A stretch of DNA of 64,000 nucleotides from Bacillota bacterium (GTDB lineage: Bacteria > Bacillota > Clostridia > Acetivibrionales > DTU013): positions 1 through 64,000 of the forward strand of contig JAEZCA010000008.1 of the NCBI GenBank assembly GCA_023412665.1, read 5' to 3'. Positions 45,977 through 58,300 of this stretch are shown in pieces. The notes below the pieces were generated by a model. The model was given only the letters and a program-made list of their open reading frames with translations, was not told the origin of the DNA and did not search any database. The stretch's first letter is position 1. The number at the start of each line of letters is the position of its first letter. The position numbers and the translations under genes are program-made.

Positions 45977-48900
45977 CTACAGCTGCTGTACCTTCTCGAC
46001 AAACCGACGAAGCATCGCCGAGGCCTGCGCCCGCGTCGCGCTGTCTCTGGGGGCGATACGGTTTTCTCCGATGCCGTTTAGAACCCCAAGCTTGTTAAGC
46101 GTCTGTATGGCGCCCTTTGCGTAATCTGCGATTTCCACCTCGTCGGCGAAGTATATATACTCCTGTGTTGTCATGTATTCCGTCCCGGTCATCCCGATAT
46201 ACCGCATCAGCACCATCGCCAGATCCTGCCGCGTAATGGACTCGTCAGGGCCAAAATGCACGTTATCATAGCCGGCTACAAGACCAGCCTCCTTCGCCCA
46301 CGCCACTGCGTCACTGTAGTAGGCATCCTGCGGTACATCTACAAAGGTACTTTGGCGCGCAACCCCTTCCGGAACGCCCTGATGGTGAAACCTGTATATC
46401 GATGTTACAAGCATCGCCCGGCTTAATGGCATGTCAGGGTCGAAGGTATTGATGTTTGTGCCTTTGAACAGACCATTTTGCACTGCGAATCGCACATCCT
46501 CATAAAACCAGTCGTCCTCATCGACGTCAGTAAATGTGTTTTTCCACACCGGCATGTTTTTATCATCTTCAGCATTAAGCGAAGGGCCAGCTAACGCTGT
46601 ACCGTCTGAAGATGGAGTGACTGGCTCGGCGTCCTGCTGCGGATTTACTGCGCCTCCGCCAGCACCGCCACCGTCACCACCATTGCCGCTGCCTCCCTCA
46701 CCGCCGCCTGTGCTGCCGGTGCCACCACCAATGCTTTCGCTGTTTGTGTTCCACTTGGCAAAAAGGGACAGGTCCCCGGTAACCTTGGAGCTTGTGGTAA
46801 ACTGAATACCCTCCGCTGTATACCAGCCTCCGAAGGTACTGCCTGCCTGTACCGGCGGGACGGGCAGCGAAACGGTGCTGCCCACCCTGACGTTTGCCCG
46901 TGTGTCATATGTCGCTGCTCCATTGAAAAATGTGACAGTATAGCTGGGGGCGCTGTCCGAAACAGTCAGGGTGACAAGACACGGCTCCTTGGCGTTCATC
47001 CTTATCTCAACCGTATGAGACCCTATAGACAGGCCCGAGACGGCGGACGCCGACAGGATCAGGCGGGTTTTTCCGTCAGCCGAAATATCAGACAAAGTAT
47101 ATTGACCGGTTGCCAGCGCCTCGTTGTCAATTGATACGCCGGCAACGCTGTTGCCATACATAGTCAAAACCACCTCAACTACACTCTGGGTATACCGGTC
47201 AAAGGCAGCCGCTGGCTCCGCCACTGACTGGCTCTCCGGAAGCTTGGACACATCTATTTTCAGGGTGACAAAATCGAGAGTTTGAACGCCGTGCGCCACG
47301 CCGTAAACCAAAAGCTCTGCCTCCTTCCCCCCGTCTTCCGGTGCAGGAGTATAACTGATGGCGTACCCCTCACCCGGATTAGCAGGCGAAACCTCTCCGC
47401 CGCCCTTGCTCACCGTGGCAAAGCAGCTGAAATCATCCGGAAGCGTTTCACTAGTCCCGTTGAGGAACCACTTACGCGGGTCGGCCACGTAGGGCTCGGA
47501 GGCCGTCAGGCCGTCCAGAGACGCGGGAGCCGCCCGACCGGTTTGCGTCTTTTTTCCCTCCGCTGCGTGAAGCTGCATAGCTTCAACACGCAGCGCATAC
47601 TCCAAGGAGGCTCCCCCCGGGACGCTTACCCTGATAATCCATTCCCCGTCGGCCCCGGCCTTTCTTGAAGCTGACACAACGCTGGTCTCATTCGTAGGCA
47701 CAGCCACAATATTGCCCGCTGTCAGCCCCGACAGATTTGTGCCATAAGGCAGATAGGCGATATAGGTCCCGTCCTCTTCCAGAGTGGCGGCCTGTCCGTC
47801 CACCATGACCGATTTTAGTGCCACTGCGTTTTGCGCAGTCCAGGCCGCAAAAAACTTCCGGTTTCCCAGACTCCCGGCCGGAATCACGGTTGTTGTGGCA
47901 CCGCTCAGATCGCTTGCCTCGTACCAGCCCCCGAACACATAGCCGCTCCTTGTCGGTGTAGGCAGGTCAAATTCGTCCTCCGTGACAACATAGGAGGTTT
48001 TTGCGCCGTCTGGCAGGCTGCCGCCGTTGAGTTCATATGTTATATCAAACGAACGTTTCATTTCGGCAATATAAGCGGCGATGTCGACCACACCGTAGCC
48101 GTACTTCTGGTCGTAGCCCACCGCGTCCTTGTCTGTGGAGGTGTTCTTAAGCAGATAGCGAACGCCCTCCTCCGTGATGTCTTCGTCATAGCCCAAGGCC
48201 AGTGCGGACATACCCGCGACTACGGGCGCCGCAAAGGAGGTCCCGTTTCCGCTTGTATAGGCCTGGCTCCCGGCGATGCCCAGGCTGTAAACCACTTCTC
48301 CGGGCGCCGTCACATAGACCGAGCTGTTTCGCTGAGAAAAGGAGGAGTACTCCAGACCACTTCCCACCGAACCGACGCCGATGACACTGTTATAGGCCGC
48401 CGGATATTTGAGAACGGACGCTGATTGGGTCTCCCCGTCGTTACCGACGGCGGCTACCAGTATCACACCTTTGGATTCGGCCTCGTCGATGGCCTCCTTC
48501 AAAAGCTGTGATGAGCTTGTAGTACCCAGGCTCATATTGAGGATGTCGCAATCATCCTCTACCGCGGCGTTAATAGCGCCTACAACCGCCGCAATAGTTG
48601 TGGTCTTGCCGGAAAAGGCACGATAGACATTAATTTTCGCCTTTGGCGCAATGCCCGCAATGCCCTTGCCGTTTTCGGTCTGAGCGGCGATCACACCTGC
48701 AGCGAAGGTTCCGTGTCCGGTCAAGTCACCGTTGAAGGTCTCGCCATCTCCTGTAAAATCCTCCCCGGTAATCCGCGCATAGTCCAGATCCTCGTGGCCT
48801 GCGATAATGCCGGAGTCGATAAAACCGATTGATACGCCCTCTCCTTCCAGACCCTGTGCAAAGGCGCTGTCTGCGTGGATCTCCTGCAAGGACCACTGGT

Positions 48901-49333
48901 TGGACTGGTAAAGCGGGTCGTTCGGCGGTACGGCGTAGTCAAAGAGCTCGACAATGTAATTAGGCTCAATATAGTCTACGCATTCCGCCGGGAGTCGTCG
49001 AGCCTGTTCCAGGTTCTCGACCACCAAATAGGCACCGGTAGTCCCCTGTGGGCTGGAACTTCTGGATAAAAGGGAAGGCGTATCCTCTGCCAGCTTGACG
49101 ATGTATCCGTCAAAAGCTGTCTCATCGTTCCCGTTATTCTCTGCCGTACCAACCGCCCCGGCAATTTCAGCCGCTTCTGCCATCCATGCCAGCCCGGCCG
49201 TTTCTGCCGTACCAACCGCCCCGGCCGTTTCTGCCGCTTCTGCCATCCATGCCAGCCCGAAAGCCGACTGGGAAACAAGGGATAGAATCATGACTGCACA
49301 CAAAAATATGGATATCCGTTTGATAAAAAACAC
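45977..49333 (-). CDS. Subtilisin-type serine protease with InlB repeats and SLH domains
   Basis: 1118 residues. Signal peptide 1-26; an N-terminal tandem duplication of a 21-residue Ala-rich segment (27-68). Peptidase S8 domain ~145-425 with the triad Asp173 (IGFIDSGI), His207 (TGHGTFAAG), Ser366 (GNGTSFAAP) and oxyanion Asn297. InlB-type repeats lie at ~430-500 (TYELNGG...YVFGGWY) and ~803-864 (FGGWYTAEG). A Gly/Ser linker is followed by three SLH domains (~934-1118, e.g. FTDVDEDDWFYEDVRFAVQ). It is secreted and held on the cell wall. It lies 60 bases after the giant SLH gene on the same strand and may process it. It is GC-rich. Confidence 0.92.
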   Translation of the reverse strand: MFFIKRISIFLCAVMILSLVSQSAFGLAWMAEAAETAGAVGTAETAGLAWMAEAAEIAGAVGTAENNGNDETAFDGYIVKLAEDTPSLLSRSSSPQGTTGAYLVVENLEQARRLPAECVDYIEPNYIVELFDYAVPPNDPLYQSNQWSLQEIHADSAFAQGLEGEGVSIGFIDSGIIAGHEDLDYARITGEDFTGDGETFNGDLTGHGTFAAGVIAAQTENGKGIAGIAPKAKINVYRAFSGKTTTIAAVVGAINAAVEDDCDILNMSLGTTSSSQLLKEAIDEAESKGVILVAAVGNDGETQSASVLKYPAAYNSVIGVGSVGSGLEYSSFSQRNSSVYVTAPGEVVYSLGIAGSQAYTSGNGTSFAAPVVAGMSALALGYDEDITEEGVRYLLKNTSTDKDAVGYDQKYGYGVVDIAAYIAEMKRSFDITYELNGGSLPDGAKTSYVVTEDEFDLPTPTRSGYVFGGWYEASDLSGATTTVIPAGSLGNRKFFAAWTAQNAVALKSVMVDGQAATLEEDGTYIAYLPYGTNLSGLTAGNIVAVPTNETSVVSASRKAGADGEWIIRVSVPGGASLEYALRVEAMQLHAAEGKKTQTGRAAPASLDGLTASEPYVADPRKWFLNGTSETLPDDFSCFATVSKGGGEVSPANPGEGYAISYTPAPEDGGKEAELLVYGVAHGVQTLDFVTLKIDVSKLPESQSVAEPAAAFDRYTQSVVEVVLTMYGNSVAGVSIDNEALATGQYTLSDISADGKTRLILSASAVSGLSIGSHTVEIRMNAKEPCLVTLTVSDSAPSYTVTFFNGAATYDTRANVRVGSTVSLPVPPVQAGSTFGGWYTAEGIQFTTSSKVTGDLSLFAKWNTNSESIGGGTGSTGGGEGGSGNGGDGGGAGGGAVNPQQDAEPVTPSSDGTALAGPSLNAEDDKNMPVWKNTFTDVDEDDWFYEDVRFAVQNGLFKGTNINTFDPDMPLSRAMLVTSIYRFHHQGVPEGVARQSTFVDVPQDAYYSDAVAWAKEAGLVAGYDNVHFGPDESITRQDLAMVLMRYIGMTGTEYMTTQEYIYFADEVEIADYAKGAIQTLNKLGVLNGIGENRIAPRDSATRAQASAMLRRFVEKVQQL
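49138..49263 (-). repeat. 63-bp in-frame tandem duplication
   Basis: Two copies of a 63-base unit (starting near 49141 and 49204) encode GLAWMAEAAETAGAVGTAE twice, just after the signal peptide of the S8 protease. The few differences between copies suggest a recent duplication. Confidence 0.75.
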
Positions 49334-49393
49334 TTCCTTTTCTCTGTGTTATTCTTCAGGCTTTTATTCTTCCGGTTAATCATCTTCCCAAAG

Positions 49394-52300
49394 TTATGGC
49401 TCGTTATCTTCCATATGCTTTAGATAATACTCAATAAAGCGCCTGATCATGGCAGACACCTCCGCGCGGGTGCAAATCCCCGACGGCATAAGCTTGTCGG
49501 CACTTCTTCCGTTCATCAGCCCTATGCCGACGGCCCAGCTGACCGATTCCACAGCCCAGCCGGACAGCTCGCCACGATCGCTGAAGGCATCCAGCGAGCC
49601 GGTCTTATCAACGTTCCAGCCCATGAAACGGGCAAATCTGTGAAGGATAACAGCCATTTGCTCACGCGTTATCTGGTCGTCGGGTCCGAACATTTGGTTA
49701 CCATAGCCCGAAACCAGGTCGTTTTGGGACGACCAGGCCACATAGGGCGCGTACCACTGCCCGTTTTCAACATCCCGGAAGCTCTGTGCTGTCTGTTTAC
49801 CCGGGTCAATCCCCGCCAGACGGCCCAGAACAGTGACGAACATGCCGCGGGTCATAGATGTATCGGGCGAGAATCTGCCGCCGCCCATACCGCCGAACAG
49901 ACCCCGCGCTGACACAAAGTTGATGTCCTCTCCTGCCCAGTGACGCCCGGTGTCTTTAAACTCCACCGCGTTCTGTACGATCTCATAGAAGCCGTATTGA
50001 TCGGCAACGTAGTACACGCGCCCGTCGGAAACAAGGCTGAAGGGGATAATTCTTATTGTACCGTCGGCGCCGACAAACCTGACGATATTCCCGGCGGCCG
50101 ATCCATTCAGCGTTTCAGGCACCGTGATAAGCAGGCTGTCCAGGTTGTCGCCCTTCTTCAGCATACCGGCAGGCACAAGAACAATACAATGCGCGTTCTG
50201 AAGGATGACATTTTCTTGCCGGTTTCTTTCGATAATTTCAGAGAAGTCGGGTATCTGAGGCTGGACAGTGGCCGGGCCGGTAGCTGTTCCGCCTCCGGTT
50301 CCGCCTCCTGTTCCGCCTCCACCTTCGTTTCCGCTTGACTTAATGGTCGAAACCATTTCGGTGTAGAAGTTATCCGATTCAGTCCTGTCCCGAACCGCGA
50401 CCTGGTACCAGCCCGTCTCGCATTCATCCCAGGTATATCTGTCGTCACTAACCTTCCACTCCAGCCCGCCGTCCGCATCTTCTGCTATTGCCGCGGCAAT
50501 CCCGTCGGCATCGAGCAGATCGCTCTTGCTTGTGCGCAACATGGCGATAAGCTCATATTCGCCGCTGCCGCCGGTTGCTGTAACCTGGATCACAGGTTTC
50601 CCCGACTCGCTGCCAAAGCTGACAGACGCGGCAAATCCAACCGATCTGTTCTCCACCGTCAGCGGATAGATGAGATAATCGGCAACCGTCGAATCGGCTG
50701 GCGTATCGTTTGCGTCCCTGACATAAAGTATGTAGTCGCCCGCTGCCAGATTTTCAAAGACAGCTGTCGTCTGCCAGGAAAGGCCGTCCGCAAAAGCGTC
50801 GAATTGGTCGCTGCTCTCACTCACAGCAGTCTCTTTCCTGACCAGCGCAAAGTCGTAGGCATTGGCATACTTGTTTGTCGCCGGGACAGATATGCCGTTG
50901 TCGTAAACCCCTCCGATGATTTTTACCGGATCAAGGGTAACCTTGCCGTTGTTTTTATATGACCCCTGAATGGCGGCAAAGTCGCTGCCAAGGACCTGAA
51001 TAGGCATGTGCGCCATATAGGTCGTCGTGTTCTCGTTATTTGCGGCATCAAAAGCCGTAAAGGCGTATGGGCCTCCATATGTGATTGGGAACTGGCCTGA
51101 CGCGGTATTCCGCCCTATTCCGCTCTCCGAATACCGGTAGATCTCATATCCATTCACGGTAACGCGTTCAATGCCGCTCTGGCTGGCCGCTCCTTTTTTC
51201 GCCAGGTAGCCGATGTAACTGCCCTCATCTGCTACGGCGGAGACATATGCCGCCTCTATACTGGGCAGGTCGGTGTTGACACGGTTCATCAATAACAGCT
51301 TGGTTGCGCTTACGCCATCCTTTGCCGCGGTCACCTTGTAAACTGCGTTATAGACCGTCGGGTACCCGCCGTTATTTATCTCGACCGGCAGCCATTGGGC
51401 GTCCGTAATGGTGGTCACTGTTTTACCTGGCGGTACGGTGCTCTCCGTCGCAGCTTCCTCCGTTACGACCGGATATCCGGCCACGGATTTACCGGTACTG
51501 TCCGTCCGGGTGACCGTTTTGACCAGCTTCCACGCTCCGTTTCCGGCCTCCTGCTTAAGTGCGTAAGAGACCTCCTCCGTGATGACACTCACACTATAGT
51601 ACTGTACCGTCACCTCGGCGTCCACCGGGGCTCCGGCCACTTTCGTCTCTGTTTTAATAAACGCATTTTGATCTTTCTTGAGCTGATCCCCGTCGGCAAT
51701 GGTCGTCAGGGGCTGTCCCGCTCCGTCGCGATAAATCCAGCCTGTATCAAGGGACAGCGGTTTATCGGTGTCGGCGTCAGCCGGTTTCACCGCGTTGAAC
51801 CAGTCCACCAGAACTGGAACGGTGGTCGTCAGCCCTGTCTTATCGGTGGCTGTAATGGTAAAGGTGCCAGCAGAGCCGGTAGGCTTCACCAGGATGTCAA
51901 ACTGCCGGAAGGTCTCGTCGTACTCTTTCGCGTTTTTACTTTCCAACGCTGTGCCCAGGTTCCCCAAATCGAGGCGTACACTCGCCAGTCCGTTTTCGTC
52001 CAGGACATAGGCCGTCAGCCTAAAGCCGGTGGAGGTATAATCATCGCTAAAAAGTGAAGCGGTATCCGGCAGGCTGCGGCTGAACCAAATTTGCGGAGCC
52101 TTGCTGCCGGGATCGGGCAGGATGACGCGGCCTCCCGAGAAGTGCTCTACCATCCGGTCGAAGGCGGCCGGCAGGGACTTCACTCGGACCGTGACATGCC
52201 GGGCCTCGTTATTCGGGTTGTCGCCCAGCACGACGGTCGTATATTCGTCACCACCGGCTGAGGTGTAATCCCGGGCCGTTAAGCCGGACACATCGCAGGA

Positions 52301-55300
52301 AACGGTGATCGTCCCCTCAAAGTAGAGGTCAATGCTCTCAGCCAGGGTCGTAAACTCAAAGGCCGTGCCGGCCACCAGAGCCCGGGAAAGATCACTCGCA
52401 TAAGGCGGCAGATCCTTGGGGTTTGAGGTGATACTGCCCCAGGTTGATACATTCTGCTGGAAGCTCCACACCCCAGACGCCTCGGTTTCGGGATTTATCT
52501 TCTGCCCGGCAGCATTGTACCAGTTGAAGATGTTGTTATCCCGGAAGATATTGACACCCGTGCCCGTCTCTGTCACCGTAAAGGCGATATCGGTATAGTC
52601 TCCGGTATTGCAGTCGATGACGCGGATGACGCCGCTCCCCTCGGAGGATGGGCTGATGACCAGATAGCCCTCTTTCCCCGTGCCACCGGTGCCCATATTG
52701 TAATAGAGTACGCCAAGATGCTTTTCAGTCGTCTCATCAAAGTTGACGTTGAGCTCCTTGACCAGGATAAGGGGATTGACCTTCTCTGTCGTTACAGCCG
52801 GAACGCTCAGCCGCATGGTAGTGCCGAGGGGAACGGTCACCTTATCAGGCGCCGTGAAGAAGGTAGTGGGCTCGAGGTCCGTATAGATCGTGTTGTTGCC
52901 TGCGTTATACTCATTGCTGAAGGCTGAGGTCTGTGCACCCGTTGATGAAAGGGAGTCTATATCTGCACTATCGTCAAATACTGTCACTTTAATGTTCAGG
53001 CTGCCGGTGGCAGTGGCCAGGCAATAGGCGTCCTTGGACACCCAGAAGGCGCCGTCCACTGTACGGGAATAACCCTTTTTAAGGTTGACCCTTGCTGTCT
53101 CGTCTTCGGTAGTGTCTGTGCCTATCAACCGCAGGAACCCTTGCTTGCGGTCATTGTCCGTCCCAATGTCAAGGGTGGTGATCTCGGTCTGTTTGGAGAT
53201 CTCAAAGCTTCCGTCCGAGATGTCCAGCGCCTCATAAACCGCCTGCTGGTAATCAGTGTCGCCGGTCTTGACCTCCTCCATTGTACGGCCGGACTGATAG
53301 GTGAACTGGAGGTAAGGCGCTTTGGCATCGGCGCCGCCACGGTTGGTCACGGTCATGCTGGTTCCGATTTTGACCTTGTCTCCCGCCACCTCCAAGGTCG
53401 AGAAGCTCACGTCCTCAACAGCAAGCTCGGGCTTGGCCTCGATGACGCGCACCGTGCCGTTGACCTTGTCGTCGAGGGAGCTGTAGTTAATCGGGTTTTC
53501 CACCCCGTTTGGTTTCTCATCGGTTTTTCCGGTTTCACTGACGGTGAAATAGAACCTCCGGCCTGTCAGGTTTTCCGGCAGAGGCGCGGTGTAGGCGCCC
53601 TCAAGGTTTTCATCATAGCCGGTGCTCACCGTCTGGCCCACCGCAACATTTTCTTCAATCTTCCACTCTGTCAGCATCTTATCGCCCGGCGATACCTTTC
53701 CGTCTTTATCGGGTTCGCTTGAAATCCAAAGCTGCAACGTGATGGGTTCGGTTGATGAACCACGCAGCGGCACGTCGCCGGTGTTCTTAAATGAAATGGA
53801 TGGCTGCAGGATTGCGCCGGGTGTAAAGTCGCGGACGGGGAACAGGATCTTCCCCTCACCGATGGCCTTTTCGCCCACGCCAAAGGACAGGGCGTAATAA
53901 CCTGTGGTGCTCTGCAGCACGCCGTCATTATACTTGGGTAGGATAACCTTTGTTTTCGCCGTACCGTCGGTATTTTTCTCCCCTGGGCCGATGTAGTCCG
54001 CCTCTTCAAGTGCGGTCTGAGTCCCCTGGGCCAGGATCACCAACGTGGCCGGCTTTCCGGAGCCTGACGATTCGCCGGAGGCTTCGGATTTTTTGAGTCC
54101 CAGTGCAATGTCCAGATTGGAGAATACAAATGAGGACATGCCGCCGTTACTATATCCGGCCAGCTTACCATAGAAGGCCTGCTCGGTCTTCTCCTGGGTC
54201 CAGCCGTTGGCGACTGAATCCTCGTAAACCTGCATGTAGTTCATGGCCAGCATACGACCGAGGCCGAAGGAAGCTGTATCCGGGTCGTACTTGGACACAA
54301 AAACGGCATTATTAGTGCTGCCTGGGACTGTGTCGGTGTAGACAGCCGATATATTACCGTCGCCGTCAGCGCCGATCACCACATTGCTGCGGGTACGGTC
54401 ATCCTCGGTGAAACTGAAGAAGGGGATGATCTTACCCTTTCCGCCGGCTTCGCCGCTTGCCGTTATTGATGCAAGGCTCGAATTGGGAACAATATAGGTA
54501 TTGCCGTTCATTTCAAACAGCAGGAAGAGCTCTTTATCTGCGCCGAAGGCGGTAAACTGCAAGCTTTCGCCAAAGTTCTCCTCAGTGCCGTCCAAGCTGC
54601 CGAGGATACCGGTCAGGAAACGGACGTTACCGAAATAAGGGTCTTCAAAGGCAATGCTCTGCTTTGCGCCCGTCCCGTCTGTGTTGACATATACGCCGTC
54701 CGGCGTGGTGGTATCGCCGCCGCCCTTCATACTCGCGATAGTTTGCAGGCCGTCCAGCAGCGACGTGTTCATGCCATTCTGGTTGATGTCCACCAGCTGG
54801 CGAAGCATCCTGGCATCCTCCAGCACGACTTTACCGTCTGCGTCAACGCTGCCCTTTTGCAGGTACAGCTTGTGCACAGTCCTGTCACCATAAACGTCGA
54901 GCGAGGTTACGGTGGTCTCGGTCACGCTGGCTGTATAGGCCAGGTAGAAAGTGTTGTCGGGCAGTGTCACCATGGCTGAGTTGATCAGGCGCATGCCGAG
55001 CCCCTCCCACCCGTTTGGTGTAAAGCCGGTATAGACAAGGGTCCCATCATCTTTTTTATAAGTGAACATAAACTGGGTGTTTTTGCCGTACACATCGTTC
55101 ATCGAGGTGGTATAGGCATAGCGGAAGGCGGCTGTAGGGTCCCCCTCACCCGTGCTGACACCATTACTGCCGGTGGAGACGCCTCCCCTGCTTGCATCGT
55201 AGTAGTCCTTCGCCTTTTTCTTTTCATCTGATTTTTCATCATCTATATAGTTGTTTGAACGTGCATAGAAAGCAAGCTTGCCGTTATCGCTGAGCTGAGG

Positions 55301-58300
55301 CTGGAACATATATCCGGAGCCTGTGGTCGACGAAATGACCTGCCCGCTAGTAAACCCGCTGGCCTCGTTCACTTTAAAGCTGGCCGTTTTGAGCTCTGTG
55401 TTGCCTGCGGTGCTTGCAAGCTGCTCCTTTTCATTTGCCGTCGTATCCGCAAGCCCTTCATAGTAAGCATACCACTTGTCATAGGCCTTCTTAGGATCGA
55501 ACGCGTTAAAGGCCTCTTCTCTATAGTTGCTCCCATCCATATATATCGTGTTCCCGCCGGAAATGTAACTGGGCCGCGGCACTGAGGCATCCGGCATACT
55601 GGGCGCATCAGCCCCGGCCGCACTTGTTTTGCTCTTGTAGCTCACCCAGGCGGCGTGGATGGTATTGCCGCTCACCGAGGCCGTGAAGTCCAGATCGCCG
55701 GTGTCATCGGCGTCCACGATGATATAGGCGGCTGAGCTTGTAGAATCGACCGGATTCATAAGGCCGATCTTATCGCCGGTATTTTGTATTTTAGACAGCA
55801 CCAGCTGGTTGGAGTCAACTGCGTTTTCCGGATTTTCTCTGCTGATGGTGTAGAGCAGATAGTTACTGTCGTCGACGGTCAGCAGCTGATAGTCGGTTCC
55901 CGTAGCCAGTCCGTTAGCCAGGCGGAACGCATCCCCCGACGAGGAATAGCCGGAGATCTGAAACTCCCTGGAAGGCAGATTTGTCGGGTCAAAGGCCATG
56001 GCATCGATCTCATCAAGGACCATCTGCGCCTTTTCCGGCCCAAAGAGCTGCTGGGCGGCAAAGGTGTTGGAGGGCAGCGTGATCTTCACTCCGGGGAACC
56101 CGTCGCTTTCGTCTATGTCGTTTAAGCCGTATGTGGCAACCTCGTTGCTGGCGTTTGCCACATACCAGGCGAACTTCCATCCATTCTTCTTAAAGCCGTC
56201 CTCGCCTACGTTGACCTGGGCCTTCTGGTAGTCGATACCGAACTGTATAGCATCCAATTCAAAGTTAAAGAGCAGCAGCACCACACGGACGCCGAACCCG
56301 GCCCGGAAGGTGAAGCTGTCGAAGCTGAATACACTTTCATCATCGTCTTCATCCTCAAAGGCTGAAACGGTATCGCCGAGGCTCCGCACCGCGTACCCTG
56401 CACTCCCGAGAGAGAGGGACGACGAAGACGGATCCCGGAGCTGGGTGCCCTTTGTCGCTGCGTTGTTCGGGCGGGCAAAAATGGACATGCTAATGCCGAT
56501 GTTGGCCTTGAAATAAACTTCAACCTTGAACACCTCCACACCGATGCCCACTCCCACCTCCAAAAAGACACTTGGGGAGATGTTGACGCCGGAGAAGAAG
56601 GTATCGTTGCGCACTCCGCTGATGGGGACGATACGGTCAAACTCGGCCTTCTCGTCCAAAACGGTGATACGAACCTCCTGGTCGGCCTTTCCGTCAACCT
56701 TTTCGTCAAACATGACGAATACAGGAGCCGACCCGTCCGATGACACATAGCCCAGGTTCTTCCAATCGCTGCCCTCTTTCAGCTCGATCTTGAGTTTACC
56801 TGAGAAATAGAGATTCAACGCATCGGATTTACTGATAAAGGTAAAGGCATCGCCCTTATCTCCGGTAATCAGCTTTTTGCCGGAGGCGCTTTCCCTGGTC
56901 TTGACCTCCCAGCCGGATGGCTTCGAGGTACTGAGATTTGTCGCCAGTCGGACTCCTTTACCACCGGTGTAGGTTGTGCCGCCGCCATCGGTACTAAAGA
57001 TCATGTCGGTTCTGTTGATGTCCAGGGCATCGCTGTCCTTTTCCACCACCTCCCGCTCGTTGATGACGCCGCCCGCCACCTCCAACTGCGCTCCCACGCA
57101 GAAGTAGGCGTACACTATAGGACATACCGTCAGCCTCATGGTCTGTTTGAACTGGAAGCCAAACTGGAGGAAGACCATCGCCGATGTAAACTTGTAGGCA
57201 TGGTCCGGGGCGCTCCACTTAAACATGACGGTCACATTAACTGCGATGGAGAAGCTCATGCCCTTGCTCTTTACTAACTTATCAGTGCCGGTGCTGGGAT
57301 CGAGCTTCTTCCTGTACTCATTGGCGCTGTCCAACGCTTTAGCCCTACCATTTGCGGCTTGCCAATCCTCCGAATTGATAAGCGACCCGGGATTTGTAAA
57401 GGCATCCCTCACCTTTTGGGCATTTTCGACAATTTCACTGCCGGGGGTTTTCTTTTCCCATGCGCTGTACTTAGTCTTTGAGGTGCCCTGTTTCGCCTCG
57501 TGGGAAGTGTAATTTTCCGCATTTCTCTCCATAGAAAAAACAGGAAGTCCGATGGAGAAGCCAAACTCACTACCGTCGATGATCAGCGTGACAAAGTCGG
57601 TCAGCCCTACACTCAGCGATGGCAGCTCGATGCCCATATCCACGTTGAATTCCGGCATACTGTTGGAGCTGCTGCCGCTGTCTGCGGTCCGCTCCGCTCC
57701 ATCCTCCGGCCCCTTCGTGCTCCGCAGGCCCGACGCGTCGGGAATGGACCGGAAGCCCCCATCCGCCACCGAGTCCACCTCGATGACATGCTCACCCGAG
57801 ACGATCTCCTCGGACAGCAGGGAAAGGCCTTCAAAGGACCCGGCAATGATGCCGGTGGTCTTTGCCTGCTGGCGCACCCCCAGCATTACAGCGTCGGTCG
57901 GGTTAAAACTGCCAAGGTAATTGTTCAGGTCCTTGGTTTTGTATACATCCTGGGTCGCTCCATTCGTCCCCGCCTTGGTCACAAGTCCGGCAACCGGCAG
58001 ATTTTCACCCACCAGCGAGTCTGATACAAAGATGGCCCCAGGATTCTTAAATTTATAGAGCAGGTTGCCGTGGTAGTCGGGTGCCCAGTCCGAACGCTTG
58101 AACTTAATGTCGGATATGTACCAGCCGTCTACCTCGTCTTTATCTTTATCATATGTTTTTGATTCCTCGGTAGTCTTTCCATTTGAATAAACGTACGTCG
58201 GCGGCACGGGGTTGTAGTCGCCGCCAAGCGGGATATCCACCGTCTCGGTGGCATTGGCCCCGGCCCCGAACATCAGTTTGCCGTCTGCGGTGTAGTCGCC

